32,060 nucleotides of DNA from contig CAMYUW010000029.1 of NCBI GenBank assembly GCA_947302275.1, forward strand, positions 1 through 32,060, written 5' to 3'. Position 1 is the stretch's first letter. Every line of letters starts with the position of its first letter. Shown here one piece after another: positions 6,843 through 14,824 of this stretch. Source of the DNA: an uncultured Prevotellaceae bacterium (GTDB taxonomy: Bacteria > Bacteroidota > Bacteroidia > Bacteroidales > Muribaculaceae). A model generated the notes under the pieces. The model was not told the origin of the DNA, did no database searches, and was given only the letters and a program-made list of their open reading frames with translations. The position numbers and the translations under genes were made by a program.

Positions 6843-8966
6843 TTACTTCAGGCCGCGATTGCGGAGCAGAGCATCAACAGTGGGCGCCTGACCACGGAAG
6901 TTCTTGTAGAGTACCATGGGATCCTCGGTGTCGCCTGACTCCAGAAGCTTCTGGTAAGCGGCGGCAGTAGCCTTGTCGAAGCAGCCGGCCTTCTCAAATG
7001 CGAGGTAACCATCAGCCTCCAGTACCTGTGACCACAGGTAGGTGTAGTAACCGCAAGCATACTCGTCACTGGCGAAGACATGCTTGAAGTAGGGGCTGCG
7101 ATAGCGGAACTCGATGAGGGCGGGCATGTTGAGCTGGTTCTTCACTTCCTGCTCAAAGGCCTTCACGTCGATGTTCTTCACCTCTTCGGGAGTCCAGGCC
7201 TTCTTGTGCCAGTACATATCCATCAGGGCAGCGCCCACCAGCTCGGTGGTCATGAAGCCCATGTTGAACTGAGCGCTCTCGTTGAGTTTCTGCACGAGGC
7301 TGTCGGGAATCACCTCACCGGTCTTGTAGTGACGGGCGTAGTTCTTCAATACCTCAGGCTCAAATGCCCAGTGCTCGTTGATCTGAGAAGGCATCTCAAC
7401 CAGGTCACGGTCAGTGTTGGTGCCGGCCAGGCTGCGATAGGGCACGCGGGTCAGCATGCCGTGAAGGGCATGACCAAACTCGTGGAAGACGGTCTGTACC
7501 TCGTCCCAGGTGAGCAGCGAGGGGGTATCGCCTGAGGGAGGAGTCATGCTAGCCACATTGTAGATAATGGGACGGATGTTCTTGCCACCATAGTTGTAAG
7601 CCTCCTGCATGGCATTCATCCATGCGCCGGGAGCCTTAATGTCACGAGGCAGGTAGTCGGTCATGAACACGGCGAGGTGCTTGCCCTCGGCATCCTTCAC
7701 GTCATAGACCTTAACCTCGGGGTTGTACTTGGGTGCATTGGGCATCTCCTCAAAGGTGAGGCCGTAGAGCTTGTTGGCACAGTAGAAGATACCGTTCTTC
7801 ACAACGCTGTCGAGTGCGAAATAGGGACGAACATCATCCTCGCTGAAGTTGAATTTGTCCTTCTTCACCTTCTCGGCATAGTAGTAATAGTCGCAAGCCT
7901 CGATCTGAGCGGTGTCGCCATGGGCAGCAGCATACTTCTGCATATCGGCAACTTCCTCTTCCACCTTCTTGATGGCAGGACGCCAGAGCTGCATGAGCAG
8001 ATCCTCGGCAGCCTTGGGGGTCTTTGCCATATAAGGATCGGTAGCATAGTCGGCATAGGTGTTGAAGCCGAGCAGGTTGGCCTTCTGCTGACGCAGGAGC
8101 AGGATGTTGCGGATGTTCTCGCTGTTGTCCCACTCGTCACCGTGGCTGGCAGTGGTGGTGTAGGTCTCATACATCTTGCGGCGCAGGTCGCGGCTGTCGG
8201 CATAGGTCAGCACAGCCAGGCGGGTTGCGGCAATGGGAGTGAAGGCCCACTGGCCCTTCTTGCCCTTATCGGCTGCCAGCTTGGCGGCATTGTCGATAAT
8301 GCCCTGGGGCAGACCCTTGAGTTCCTCTTCCTTATCAACATAGAAGACGCACTCGCTCAGGTCATGCTGGATGTTGTTACCAAACTTGAGATTGTACTCA
8401 CCCAGCTTGCGGTTGATTTCCTTGAGGCTGTCCTTCTGGGCGGCAGTCAAGAGGGCACCATTGCGCACAAAACGCTTGTAGTACTTCTCGGTGAGACGCT
8501 TTTGGACAGGATCCATACCCAGCTTGTCGGCGTTGTCAAAGACGGCCTTTACCTTGGCAAACAGGCTGTCGTTCATGTACATGGCATCGCTCTGGGCGGT
8601 CAGCTTGGGCATCAAGGTCTCGGAGAGCTTCTGCATCTCAGGGGTGTTGTCACTCTCACTCAACGCGTACAACACGCCCGACACCTTGCTCAGGATTTCG
8701 CCACTGTTGTCCAGTGCCAGGATAGTGTTCTCGAAGGTAGGCTCTGCCGTGTTCTTGATGATCGAATCAATCTCGGCATTCTGCTGCTCGATACCAGCCT
8801 CAACTGCGGGCTCGTAGTCAGCGTAGGTAATCTTGTCAAACGGCGGAATGCCGTATTCGTTCTCATAGTCCGACATAAACGGATTGTTCTCATTGGATTT
8901 TTTGTCGCTGCAGCTCACAAGCACAAGTGTTGCGAGCGCGAGGACGGTAAATAAAACTTTCTTCAT
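6843..8966 (-). CDS. dcp: M3 family zinc metallopeptidase lipoprotein (peptidyl-dipeptidase Dcp-like)
   Basis: 707 residues, the usual length of bacterial Dcp/oligopeptidase A. The N terminus is a lipoprotein signal (MKKVLFTVLALATLVLVSC) with lipid Cys at residue 19, so it is exported, unlike E. coli Dcp, which is cytosolic. The zinc site is HEFGH at 495-499 with the third ligand Glu524 in VEMPSQINEHW, as in the M3 family. The mostly helical N-terminal half starts near residue 35. It should trim dipeptides from the C-terminal end of peptides and so use oligopeptides in the periplasm or at the surface. It is the last gene of a leftward cluster, 52 bp after the EEP gene, with no promoter motif between them. 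It ends at the inverted repeat 6758-6805. Confidence 0.92.
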   Translation of the reverse strand: MKKVLFTVLALATLVLVSCSDKKSNENNPFMSDYENEYGIPPFDKITYADYEPAVEAGIEQQNAEIDSIIKNTAEPTFENTILALDNSGEILSKVSGVLYALSESDNTPEMQKLSETLMPKLTAQSDAMYMNDSLFAKVKAVFDNADKLGMDPVQKRLTEKYYKRFVRNGALLTAAQKDSLKEINRKLGEYNLKFGNNIQHDLSECVFYVDKEEELKGLPQGIIDNAAKLAADKGKKGQWAFTPIAATRLAVLTYADSRDLRRKMYETYTTTASHGDEWDNSENIRNILLLRQQKANLLGFNTYADYATDPYMAKTPKAAEDLLMQLWRPAIKKVEEEVADMQKYAAAHGDTAQIEACDYYYYAEKVKKDKFNFSEDDVRPYFALDSVVKNGIFYCANKLYGLTFEEMPNAPKYNPEVKVYDVKDAEGKHLAVFMTDYLPRDIKAPGAWMNAMQEAYNYGGKNIRPIIYNVASMTPPSGDTPSLLTWDEVQTVFHEFGHALHGMLTRVPYRSLAGTNTDRDLVEMPSQINEHWAFEPEVLKNYARHYKTGEVIPDSLVQKLNESAQFNMGFMTTELVGAALMDMYWHKKAWTPEEVKNIDVKAFEQEVKNQLNMPALIEFRYRSPYFKHVFASDEYACGYYTYLWSQVLEADGYLAFEKAGCFDKATAAAYQKLLESGDTEDPMVLYKNFRGQAPTVDALLRNRGLK

Positions 8967-9018
8967 TTCTTGAATAATTTGTTTATGAATAAATTAGGTG
9001 AATAATCTTGATTTGTCA

Positions 9019-10164
9019 TTACCGCGTTTTATCAATGTCAAACGACACAACCAGCGGGTAATGGTCACTGCTGCCCCCGACAAGGCGCTCAGCATGAAGT
9101 GCACGTACGTCGCCACGGTAGAACACATGGTCGATCCTGAAACGGAGGTTGAAACGGTTATAGGTGTAAGCATAACCGCGACCCGCATCGGCCCAGGCAT
9201 CGTTGAGGTCATTACCCCTCAACACCCGGTACACATGGGACGACGGCACGTCGTTCATGTCGCCGCAGACAATCAGGTTGGCTGGGCTGTCGTCCAAGGC
9301 CTTGCGCAAGGCGGCGGCATCGTTGCTACGCAAGGCAAACGAACGGCGCATACGCTCCAACGGGGCTGGCCTGGAATAAGGAGAAAGACGCACATTCATG
9401 TTCTTTCCGAAGCTCAGATGATAGGACTGGAATCTGAAATCAACCAGTCGAAGCTGCTTGCCATTGGGCAACTGCAGGTCATAGGCCCGTGCCAGATATG
9501 AGGTCTCGTTACGTTTATAGCCAAGAGGAGTGCGGTTGGTCTGAGGCTCACCTATCGTCTGGGTCGTGAAGGGGTATTTAGACATGATATTCAGCCCCTC
9601 TATAGAATAGAAGCGATAGGGGTAGCGCGACTTGATTTCATTTTCAAACGGGGCCAGTGACGGGATTTTGCTCCAGTCCTCAACGTTGGCACTGCCTTCC
9701 TGCATGAGCACCACGTCGGGATTAGCATCCAGTATCAGGCGCATGGTTTTGGATGGCTTGGCAGCGCTATCAGGTTCATTATAATTAAACGAGAGCACGT
9801 TATAGGTCATCACCTTGAACACCAGTGACGGATCGGCTGGCACGGGCAACGCGTTCTCGGATGTGTTCATCGGTGAGAAAACCTTGATCACTGGCAAAGA
9901 GGCCAGCAGCGCAACGCCCAGTATGGGCAAAGCCATCCAGCGGCGGAACAACAGAGCGATGACTACCAGGGCCAGCACCAGCAGCAACATGGGCATAAAG
10001 GCCAGGGTCATGAATGGCGCCGGGAAAAACTTTACCGGATCGATCTCGCCAGCGTAGGCACAGCACACCAGCAAAATGCCTACTACCAGCATGATGATCT
10101 CGAAAGTCCAGTTCTTCTTTTTCTTTCTTCGGTATCCGTTATGTGTGATCTGTTTTCGGAACAT
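9019..10164 (-). CDS. Membrane-anchored endonuclease/exonuclease/phosphatase family protein
   Basis: 381 residues. A basic N terminus (YRRKKKKNW) precedes three hydrophobic segments at about 21-39, 50-72 and 76-93, then an EEP-fold catalytic domain from 115 to the end. Catalytic landmarks are MTYNVLSFN (119-127), LMQEGS with Glu156, CGDMNDVPSSH, RIDHVFY and the final SDH at 366-368. The fold hydrolyses phosphodiester or phosphomonoester bonds with Mg; DNA, RNA or a phospholipid head group are all possible substrates. The domain should face the periplasm if the three helices are counted from a cytosolic N terminus. It lies 28 bp after the second rhomboid gene in the same leftward cluster. Confidence 0.85.
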   Translation of the reverse strand: MFRKQITHNGYRRKKKKNWTFEIIMLVVGILLVCCAYAGEIDPVKFFPAPFMTLAFMPMLLLVLALVVIALLFRRWMALPILGVALLASLPVIKVFSPMNTSENALPVPADPSLVFKVMTYNVLSFNYNEPDSAAKPSKTMRLILDANPDVVLMQEGSANVEDWSKIPSLAPFENEIKSRYPYRFYSIEGLNIMSKYPFTTQTIGEPQTNRTPLGYKRNETSYLARAYDLQLPNGKQLRLVDFRFQSYHLSFGKNMNVRLSPYSRPAPLERMRRSFALRSNDAAALRKALDDSPANLIVCGDMNDVPSSHVYRVLRGNDLNDAWADAGRGYAYTYNRFNLRFRIDHVFYRGDVRALHAERLVGGSSDHYPLVVSFDIDKTR

Positions 10165-10192
10165 GTTATTCTTCGTGTTTTTAAGATTTGTA

Positions 10193-11107
10193 TTAAGGTG
10201 TACGGCGACGGGAGGCTTTGAACAGTTTATCTTTTTCCTCGTCGGTCAGGGCATCATATCCGGCGGCCTTGATTTTACCCAAGATGACATCGAGTTCCTC
10301 TTCGCTCACTTCATCAGCGGGACGATGTGCACGGGAGGGACGCTCTGCCTGAGCCGAAGGCTTGCCATACGAGGGCCGTTTGAACTTGGGCAAATGCCAG
10401 GAACGGCCATTGAACAAGCCCACAATGCTGTCGATGGCGGCATTGAGCGGGCGGGTGATATCCCGTCCTTGCTTGATGCGCAGGGCGAACAAGGCACCTA
10501 CCACGGCACCTCCGATGTGCGCGATATTACCGCCCACGTTCCCGCCTTCCATACTCATCAGCGAAATAAGCACTGTCACAATGGCAATCCACTTGATGGA
10601 CACTTCCCCCAGGAACAGCAGGCCGATCTTGTAATCGGGAGCATAGACGGCCGTAGCCACTACAATGGCAACTACCGATGCCGAAGCTCCTGTCAGGAAA
10701 AAGACCTGATTATGGCTGGTGAAATAGGGCAACAGGTTGGCACAGAGGAGGTAGAGCAGAGCGCCACCCCAGCCGCCCAACAGATATAAACCCGTCAGGT
10801 GTTTGGCAGAGAAAAACTCCATGAAAATGCGTCCTAGCCAATATAGCCACAGCATATTGAACAGGATGTGCAGCAGGCCATAGTGGACAAACATATAGGT
10901 CACCAGCGTCCATGGCCGTTTAAGCAACATCCACAAGTCGCTGGGCATTTCCACCCATTGCAGCACTTTGTCGCCGGGCAGGTTCATCATCAGAGCCCCT
11001 ATTGCCACGATATGCAGCAACAAGAAGACACCGATGTTGATGAAGATGATCCTCAACAACATCGACCCTTGCAGGTAACTCCGCTTGATATCGTCAATAA
11101 AAGCCAT
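10193..11107 (-). CDS. Rhomboid family intramembrane serine protease (second of a tandem pair)
   Basis: 304 residues. The six-helix rhomboid core covers about 18-212. HYGLLHILFN (75-84) is the helix 2 motif; the nucleophile is Ser142 in GASASV and the general base is His197 in GGNIAHIGGAVVG. The serine loop reads GASAS rather than the common GASGA, a mild change. A charged cytosolic tail of about 90 residues follows (PSRAHRPADEVSEEELDVIL). It would cleave membrane protein substrates within or near the bilayer; the substrates are unknown. Its start overlaps the end of the first rhomboid gene by 14 bp, so the two are surely co-transcribed. The pair probably arose by duplication. Confidence 0.92.
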   Translation of the reverse strand: MAFIDDIKRSYLQGSMLLRIIFINIGVFLLLHIVAIGALMMNLPGDKVLQWVEMPSDLWMLLKRPWTLVTYMFVHYGLLHILFNMLWLYWLGRIFMEFFSAKHLTGLYLLGGWGGALLYLLCANLLPYFTSHNQVFFLTGASASVVAIVVATAVYAPDYKIGLLFLGEVSIKWIAIVTVLISLMSMEGGNVGGNIAHIGGAVVGALFALRIKQGRDITRPLNAAIDSIVGLFNGRSWHLPKFKRPSYGKPSAQAERPSRAHRPADEVSEEELDVILGKIKAAGYDALTDEEKDKLFKASRRRTP

Positions 11108-11849
11108 TGCCTCGCCTGAGAGTGCCGTTGTGTTTCCAATAAAGAATCAAAATGATACCGGCAATCATGCCGCCCAGATGAGCGAAGTGTGCCACGCCAT
11201 TCATCGTGTGCGAAACGCCGAAAAACAATTCAATCAGACCATAGCCCAGTACCATCCACTTCGCCTTGATCGGGAACGGGAACGGGATGATGTACATGGG
11301 CATATCAGGGAACAGCATGCCGAAAGCCAGCAGAATGCCAAACACTGCACCTGAAGCGCCCACGGTCAAGAGGCTATTATAGAACTGGTCCATCGTGAAG
11401 GCGGCATGGCCCTCGTTGATGGCATTGATAATCTCGGTCACACTCGTCGCGGCCGGCCCCGTGACACTGCCTGCCAGGATATCCTGCCACGAGAACTGCC
11501 ACACCAGTTCCTGAACCAGTGCGGCTCCCAGACCACAGGTGATATAATAGAAAAGATACCGCTTGGATCCAAGCACTCGTTCCAGCAGGCTACCGAACAT
11601 CCATAGCGAGAACATATTAAAAAAGATGTGGGCTATGCCGCGGGTGTCGTGCATGAACATGTAAGTAAACAACTGGGCGGGGTTGAACTCGCTACCCAAC
11701 CAGAAGTGCAGTCCCAACCATCGCTCCAGGTCAATCACATTCATTCGCTGACAGACGATAGTTGCCAACCACACAATCACATTGATAGCCAGCAAGTGCC
11801 GAGTCACAGGCATGATTGATGACCAAAATGTTCCTCTATTGATTTGCAT
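11094..11849 (-). CDS. Rhomboid family intramembrane serine protease (first of a tandem pair)
   Basis: 251 residues. The first ATG (11849) is used; a second in-frame start at residue 13 (MPVTRHLL) is possible. The rhomboid core has HDTRGIAHIFFN (67-78), the nucleophile Ser166 in GASGAVFG and His224 in HFAHLGGMIAG, all as expected. A longer loop of about 35 residues lies before the serine helix (118-153). It is the first gene of the leftward cluster rhomboid-rhomboid-EEP-M3 peptidase and diverges from HU. Its promoter is probably at 11872-11879. Such a rhomboid pair next to an EEP gene is, as far as I recall, common in Bacteroidales, which supports a shared but undefined envelope role. Confidence 0.92.
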   Translation of the reverse strand: MQINRGTFWSSIMPVTRHLLAINVIVWLATIVCQRMNVIDLERWLGLHFWLGSEFNPAQLFTYMFMHDTRGIAHIFFNMFSLWMFGSLLERVLGSKRYLFYYITCGLGAALVQELVWQFSWQDILAGSVTGPAATSVTEIINAINEGHAAFTMDQFYNSLLTVGASGAVFGILLAFGMLFPDMPMYIIPFPFPIKAKWMVLGYGLIELFFGVSHTMNGVAHFAHLGGMIAGIILILYWKHNGTLRRGNGFY

Positions 11850-11871
11850 ATAACTCTTGGTTTTTGACCTA

Positions 11872-11879
11872 CAAAAATA
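11872..11879 (-). promoter_or_regulatory. -7 element of the rhomboid cluster
   Basis: Read leftward: TATTTTTG, 22 bp before the ATG at 11849. No TTTG lies at the right distance upstream, so the assignment is moderate. The same TTATTTTTGTAGG string occurs rightward before the LRR gene at 14740-14752. Confidence 0.5.
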
Positions 11880-11971
11880 ACCAAAAACTCCCTATCTACT
11901 GATATTTTTCGGCTAAAATCGCCACAAATCATCATTTTTTGAGCATTTTGAGCATTTTTTTTGCCTTTTTT

Positions 11972-12003
11972 TTTGGTGAAACTCTTGTTTTACTTATATT
12001 TGC
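11972..12003 (+). promoter_or_regulatory. Promoter of the HU gene
   Basis: TTTG (11972-11975), 19-bp spacer, TATATTTGC (11995-12003), an exact match. The leader to ATG 12062 is about 50 nt and very AT-rich. Two overlapping TGAGCATTT repeats and long T runs lie just upstream (11931-11970). Confidence 0.75.
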
Positions 12004-12061
12004 GCATAGAAAACTACTATTTTTTATTCACTTAATTTATTTTTAATAAAAACTTTACACT

Positions 12062-12337
12062 ATGAACAAGACTGAATTAGTACAAGCTATCGCTGAAAAG
12101 GCCAATCTCACTAAGGTTCAGGCTAAGGCTGCTCTCGACGCAATGCTCTGCTCAATGGGCTGCGCTTTGAAGGATGGAAAGAAAGTTGCTCTTATCGGTT
12201 TCGGCACCTTCCAGGTGGTTAAGAAGGATGCTCGTGAAGGCATCAACCCCGCAACCAAGGCTAAGATCACTATTCCCGCAAAGAAAGTCGTTAAGTTCAA
12301 AGCTGGTGCTGAACTCGCTGAGAAGGTTAACAAGTAG
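12062..12337 (+). CDS. hup: HU family DNA-binding protein
   Basis: 91 residues, the standard length of HU. The N-terminal helices (MNKTELVQAIAEKANLTKVQ) form the dimer, GFGTFQVV begins the beta saddle, and REGINPATKAKITIPAKKV forms the arm that enters the minor groove, with the conserved N-P-A-T tip. It binds and bends DNA without sequence preference and compacts the nucleoid. Codon use is clearly biased towards highly expressed types. It has an exact promoter and its own terminator, so it is a single-gene unit. It diverges from the rhomboid cluster. Confidence 0.96.
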   Translation: MNKTELVQAIAEKANLTKVQAKAALDAMLCSMGCALKDGKKVALIGFGTFQVVKKDAREGINPATKAKITIPAKKVVKFKAGAELAEKVNK

Positions 12338-12369
12338 TAATTACGTTGCTTGTACCTGATTAGTTTACG

Positions 12370-12410
12370 CCTGCCGCATCTCCTGGATGGAAATGCGGCA
12401 GGTTGCTTTT
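12370..12410 (+). terminator. HU terminator
   Basis: CCTGCCGCAT (12370-12379) pairs perfectly with ATGCGGCAGG (12393-12402) around a 13-nt loop, followed by TTGCTTTT. Confidence 0.85.
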
Positions 12411-12547
12411 ACCCCTCTCTAAGCATCGGCACTTCTCTCCATCCCCTCTAAGCATTATGGTTAACAAAAATTAATAATTTTCTCATATTTAGCCCAAATT
12501 AGATTCTTTTTATAACGAAATCTGCATATTGGAAGGGACAAAAGCAG

Positions 12548-12556
12548 TAAATTTGC
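12548..12556 (+). promoter_or_regulatory. -7 element of the dockerin-tailed gene at 12711
   Basis: TAAATTTGC, an exact match. A TTG at 12529-12531 is only 16 bp upstream, so the -33 box is weak. The leader of about 150 nt is long for this window and contains a small open frame. Confidence 0.55.
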
Positions 12557-12608
12557 GCTAATAAACGATAAATACTTAAAAACTATCTAATTCTTGTTGT
12601 TCCATCAC

Positions 12609-12683
12609 ATGATTAAAGCCATGAGCAGAACAATAAGGAGAAAAGCAGAATTGATTCAAGTGTTTTCACACCATATTTATTAA
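12609..12683 (+). CDS. Possible 24-residue leader peptide
   Basis: ATG 12609 to TAA 12681-12683 reads MIKAMSRTIRRKAELIQVFS then HHIY. It lies within the predicted leader RNA and ends 27 bp before the start of the next gene. It is basic and has no signal sequence. A frame this short can easily arise by chance; no ribosome-binding site decides it. Confidence 0.2.
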   Translation: MIKAMSRTIRRKAELIQVFSHHIY

Positions 12684-12710
12684 CAAACTATTAACCAAAA
12701 TTACAGTAAC

Positions 12711-14612
12711 ATGAAGAAATTATTATTCTCACTGTTAAGCTTGGCAGTTGCTACTAGTGTGATGGCTGGCAACTTCAAGCAGACGCATCTCCTGAACCAT
12801 GGCAAAGAAATGTCGTTGAAGGTTGACAAAACGAAGAAAGCTCCCAGGATTTCGGAGGCAATGAATTTCTCCACAAAGGCAGCAATGCTCAAAGCTCCCG
12901 TCACCGAGCAACCTGAGGGTGAATTGAAAAGCTACATTCGCTCTGGCCAGTATGACTATGCTCAAAGCGGTTACCTTTATTGTGCCGATCAGAGTGGAAA
13001 GGTTGACATTGTCTTTGGCTCTAACAATGAGGTCTATCTGAAGGACATCCTGTGTGGTACTGCATCCTACTTTTCAACCCACAGCTGGGTGAGTGGTACC
13101 TATGATGAAAACACCGGCACCATTAGCGTTCCCTTGAATCAGTCTATCGCCTATGTTGATACGTATAACGCAGACATTCTGCTATGCTGGGGAACAACCG
13201 TTCTTGAATACGATGAAGAGGAAGACGCAAATTTCTTCAATATGGTTCGTGACATGGATGTCACCGAGGCTGTTTACAAGATTGAAGGCGAGACCATTTA
13301 CCTGCTGGGCACAGAAGGTTCATCTGAACTCGACCCCAATGATGACAACAGCTATCTGGCTACCGGTCTTACTGCCTACTGGTCGGATGACGACTCCTGG
13401 AGCGGTTTCATGGAGTGGAATACCGTGTTGACTTATACCGATGTGCCCGATGTTACTCCCTCTGTTATCACAGAGCAGCCCGAGGGTACGCTTGTAACCT
13501 ATAATCGCAGTGGTGATTATATCTATGCTTACTGGGGATACGCCTATCCAGGAAGTCAGACCGGTAAGATTAATGTTGTATTCGCTGAGGATGGCAAAGC
13601 TTATATCCAGAATCCCTTATTCTATCGCTCTTCTTTCAACAGCTGGGTAGAGGGTGAATATGATGAGAATACAGGTATTATCACCATTCCCACTGGACAA
13701 TACCTATCTTGGAATGAAGACTATGAATATGGCATGCAGCTGATGTGGGGTAACACCACTTATGAGTATGATGAGGAATATGGAGAGTACAGTATAGTTG
13801 GCGAAGTGGACCTTAAGACCACCGAGATCCAGTTCAAGGTTGAAGACAACAAGATTTACCTGTTGAACAGCAGTGGTGATATCACTGCCCCCGAGCCTGA
13901 GTTGTTTGTTTCTACCGGTTTGTATGGCATGTGGAGCGATGATTTATCCTGGGTTGGGGACATCGAGTTCAACACCTTGGGTGTAATCGTCGACTTGGTA
14001 CCTGTTGTTCCTGCCAATCCCACCGCCGACGAATGGTATGACTGCGGTGACGAGACCGGCTACAGCAGGTTCTACTTCACGCTGCCCACTACCGACGTGG
14101 ATGGCAATGGCATTGACCCTGAGTACTTGAGCTACAGCATCTTTACTGACAATGGTAACGGTCCCGAACTGTTCACCTTCCTCGCCGAAGACTATACCTA
14201 TGACCTGGAATCTGACCTCACCGAGGTACCATACTCTCTCTACACTGATGCAGTTGACTTCCATAACTATTATGTCTACATGTATCGCACCAATGAAGAA
14301 GGTTATGAGCCTCTGTTCACCAAGAATATTGGTATCCAAGTATTCTACACTGTGGACGGTGTGAAGAATTCGAGCGAGATCGCTTGGTTGTACGAAATTG
14401 TAGAGCCCGTGGGCAAGCGTGGTGACGTGGATGGCAACGGCGACGTTACTATCGGCGACGTTACAGCTCTGATTGATTACCTGCTCTCGGGTAGTGAGGA
14501 CGGTCTCAATCTGGATAATGCCGACTGCAACCTGGATGAAGGTGTTACCATTGGCGACGTTACAGCTCTGATTGATTATCTGCTCTCGGGCACTTGGGGT
14601 GACGAACAATAA
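12711..14612 (+). CDS. Secreted dockerin-tailed protein with a duplicated domain, function unknown
   Basis: 633 residues. The signal peptide MKKLLFSLLSLAVATSVMAG is followed by two copies of a domain of about 180 residues that begin EQPEGELKSYIRSGQYDYA (residue 66) and EQPEGTLVTYNRSGDYIYA (residue 255). Both copies have VNG-type beta patterns with WV-G-YDENTG-I and end in ATGL-type/STGL-type W-S-DD motifs. A further beta-rich domain (about 430-565) precedes a dockerin pair at about 572-633 (GDVDGNGDVTIGDVTALIDY and VTIGDVTALIDYLLSG). I do not recognise the duplicated domain; repeated aromatic and acidic residues would suit carbohydrate or protein binding outside the cell. It has its own promoter and a terminator at 14650-14682. 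The two dockerin halves are nearly identical at the DNA level. Confidence 0.8.
   Translation: MKKLLFSLLSLAVATSVMAGNFKQTHLLNHGKEMSLKVDKTKKAPRISEAMNFSTKAAMLKAPVTEQPEGELKSYIRSGQYDYAQSGYLYCADQSGKVDIVFGSNNEVYLKDILCGTASYFSTHSWVSGTYDENTGTISVPLNQSIAYVDTYNADILLCWGTTVLEYDEEEDANFFNMVRDMDVTEAVYKIEGETIYLLGTEGSSELDPNDDNSYLATGLTAYWSDDDSWSGFMEWNTVLTYTDVPDVTPSVITEQPEGTLVTYNRSGDYIYAYWGYAYPGSQTGKINVVFAEDGKAYIQNPLFYRSSFNSWVEGEYDENTGIITIPTGQYLSWNEDYEYGMQLMWGNTTYEYDEEYGEYSIVGEVDLKTTEIQFKVEDNKIYLLNSSGDITAPEPELFVSTGLYGMWSDDLSWVGDIEFNTLGVIVDLVPVVPANPTADEWYDCGDETGYSRFYFTLPTTDVDGNGIDPEYLSYSIFTDNGNGPELFTFLAEDYTYDLESDLTEVPYSLYTDAVDFHNYYVYMYRTNEEGYEPLFTKNIGIQVFYTVDGVKNSSEIAWLYEIVEPVGKRGDVDGNGDVTIGDVTALIDYLLSGSEDGLNLDNADCNLDEGVTIGDVTALIDYLLSGTWGDEQ
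14454..14590 (+). repeat. Direct repeat of 38 bp within the dockerin domain
   Basis: 14454-14491 and 14553-14590 differ at one base only. Both encode GDVTALIDYLLSG. The match at synonymous positions is closer than the protein needs, which suggests recent duplication or gene conversion between the two calcium-binding segments. Confidence 0.85.
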
Positions 14613-14649
14613 TCATCACCAAATCAGAAACAGAAAAGCTAAACATTGA

Positions 14650-14682
14650 TTTAAGAGCTCCTGCTGTGCGGGGGCTCTTAAA
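14650..14682 (+). terminator. Terminator-like hairpin after the dockerin-tailed gene
   Basis: TTTAAGAGCTCC (14650-14661) pairs with GGGGCTCTTAAA (14671-14682) with one G-U pair and a 9-nt loop. The following sequence (TTATAATGG) has only a weak T run. Confidence 0.65.
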
Positions 14683-14740
14683 TTATAATGGTAAAATAAA
14701 AAAAAGACGCAATTAACGATGAGTTTTTCTAATAATTGAT

Positions 14741-14748
14741 TATTTTTG
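14741..14748 (+). promoter_or_regulatory. -7 element of the LRR protein gene
   Basis: TATTTTTG, 76 bp before ATG 14825. No clear TTTG at the proper distance. The context matches the leftward element at 11872-11879. Confidence 0.45.
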
Positions 14749-14824
14749 TAGGTTGTTTTCATCAATCATTTCAGCGTGAAACAATAATCAGCATATAATA
14801 ATAACCAAAAACAATTAATGGCTT

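Larger units (their letters stand above)
12338..12710. other. Intergenic region, 373 bp: HU terminator, promoter and a possible leader peptide
   Basis: Holds the terminator 12370-12410, a direct repeat of CCCCTCT(CT)AAGCAT (12412-12426 and 12443-12455), a -7 element at 12548-12556 and a 24-codon frame at 12609-12683. Nothing else was found. Confidence 0.6.

Noticed and set aside
7677..8954. Long rightward open frame (425 codons) opposite the M3 peptidase gene
   Set aside because: It is the exact antisense of a well-recognised peptidase with HEFGH; its composition of Val, Leu, Gly and His is that expected from reading such a gene backwards.
11931..11970. Regulatory repeat TGAGCATTT before HU
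   Set aside because: Two overlapping copies in a T-rich stretch can arise by chance; an exact promoter downstream explains the region.
12412..12455. Direct repeat CCCCTCT...AAGCAT after the HU terminator as a mobile-element footprint
   Set aside because: Short and pyrimidine-rich, with no transposase, inverted ends or target duplication nearby.
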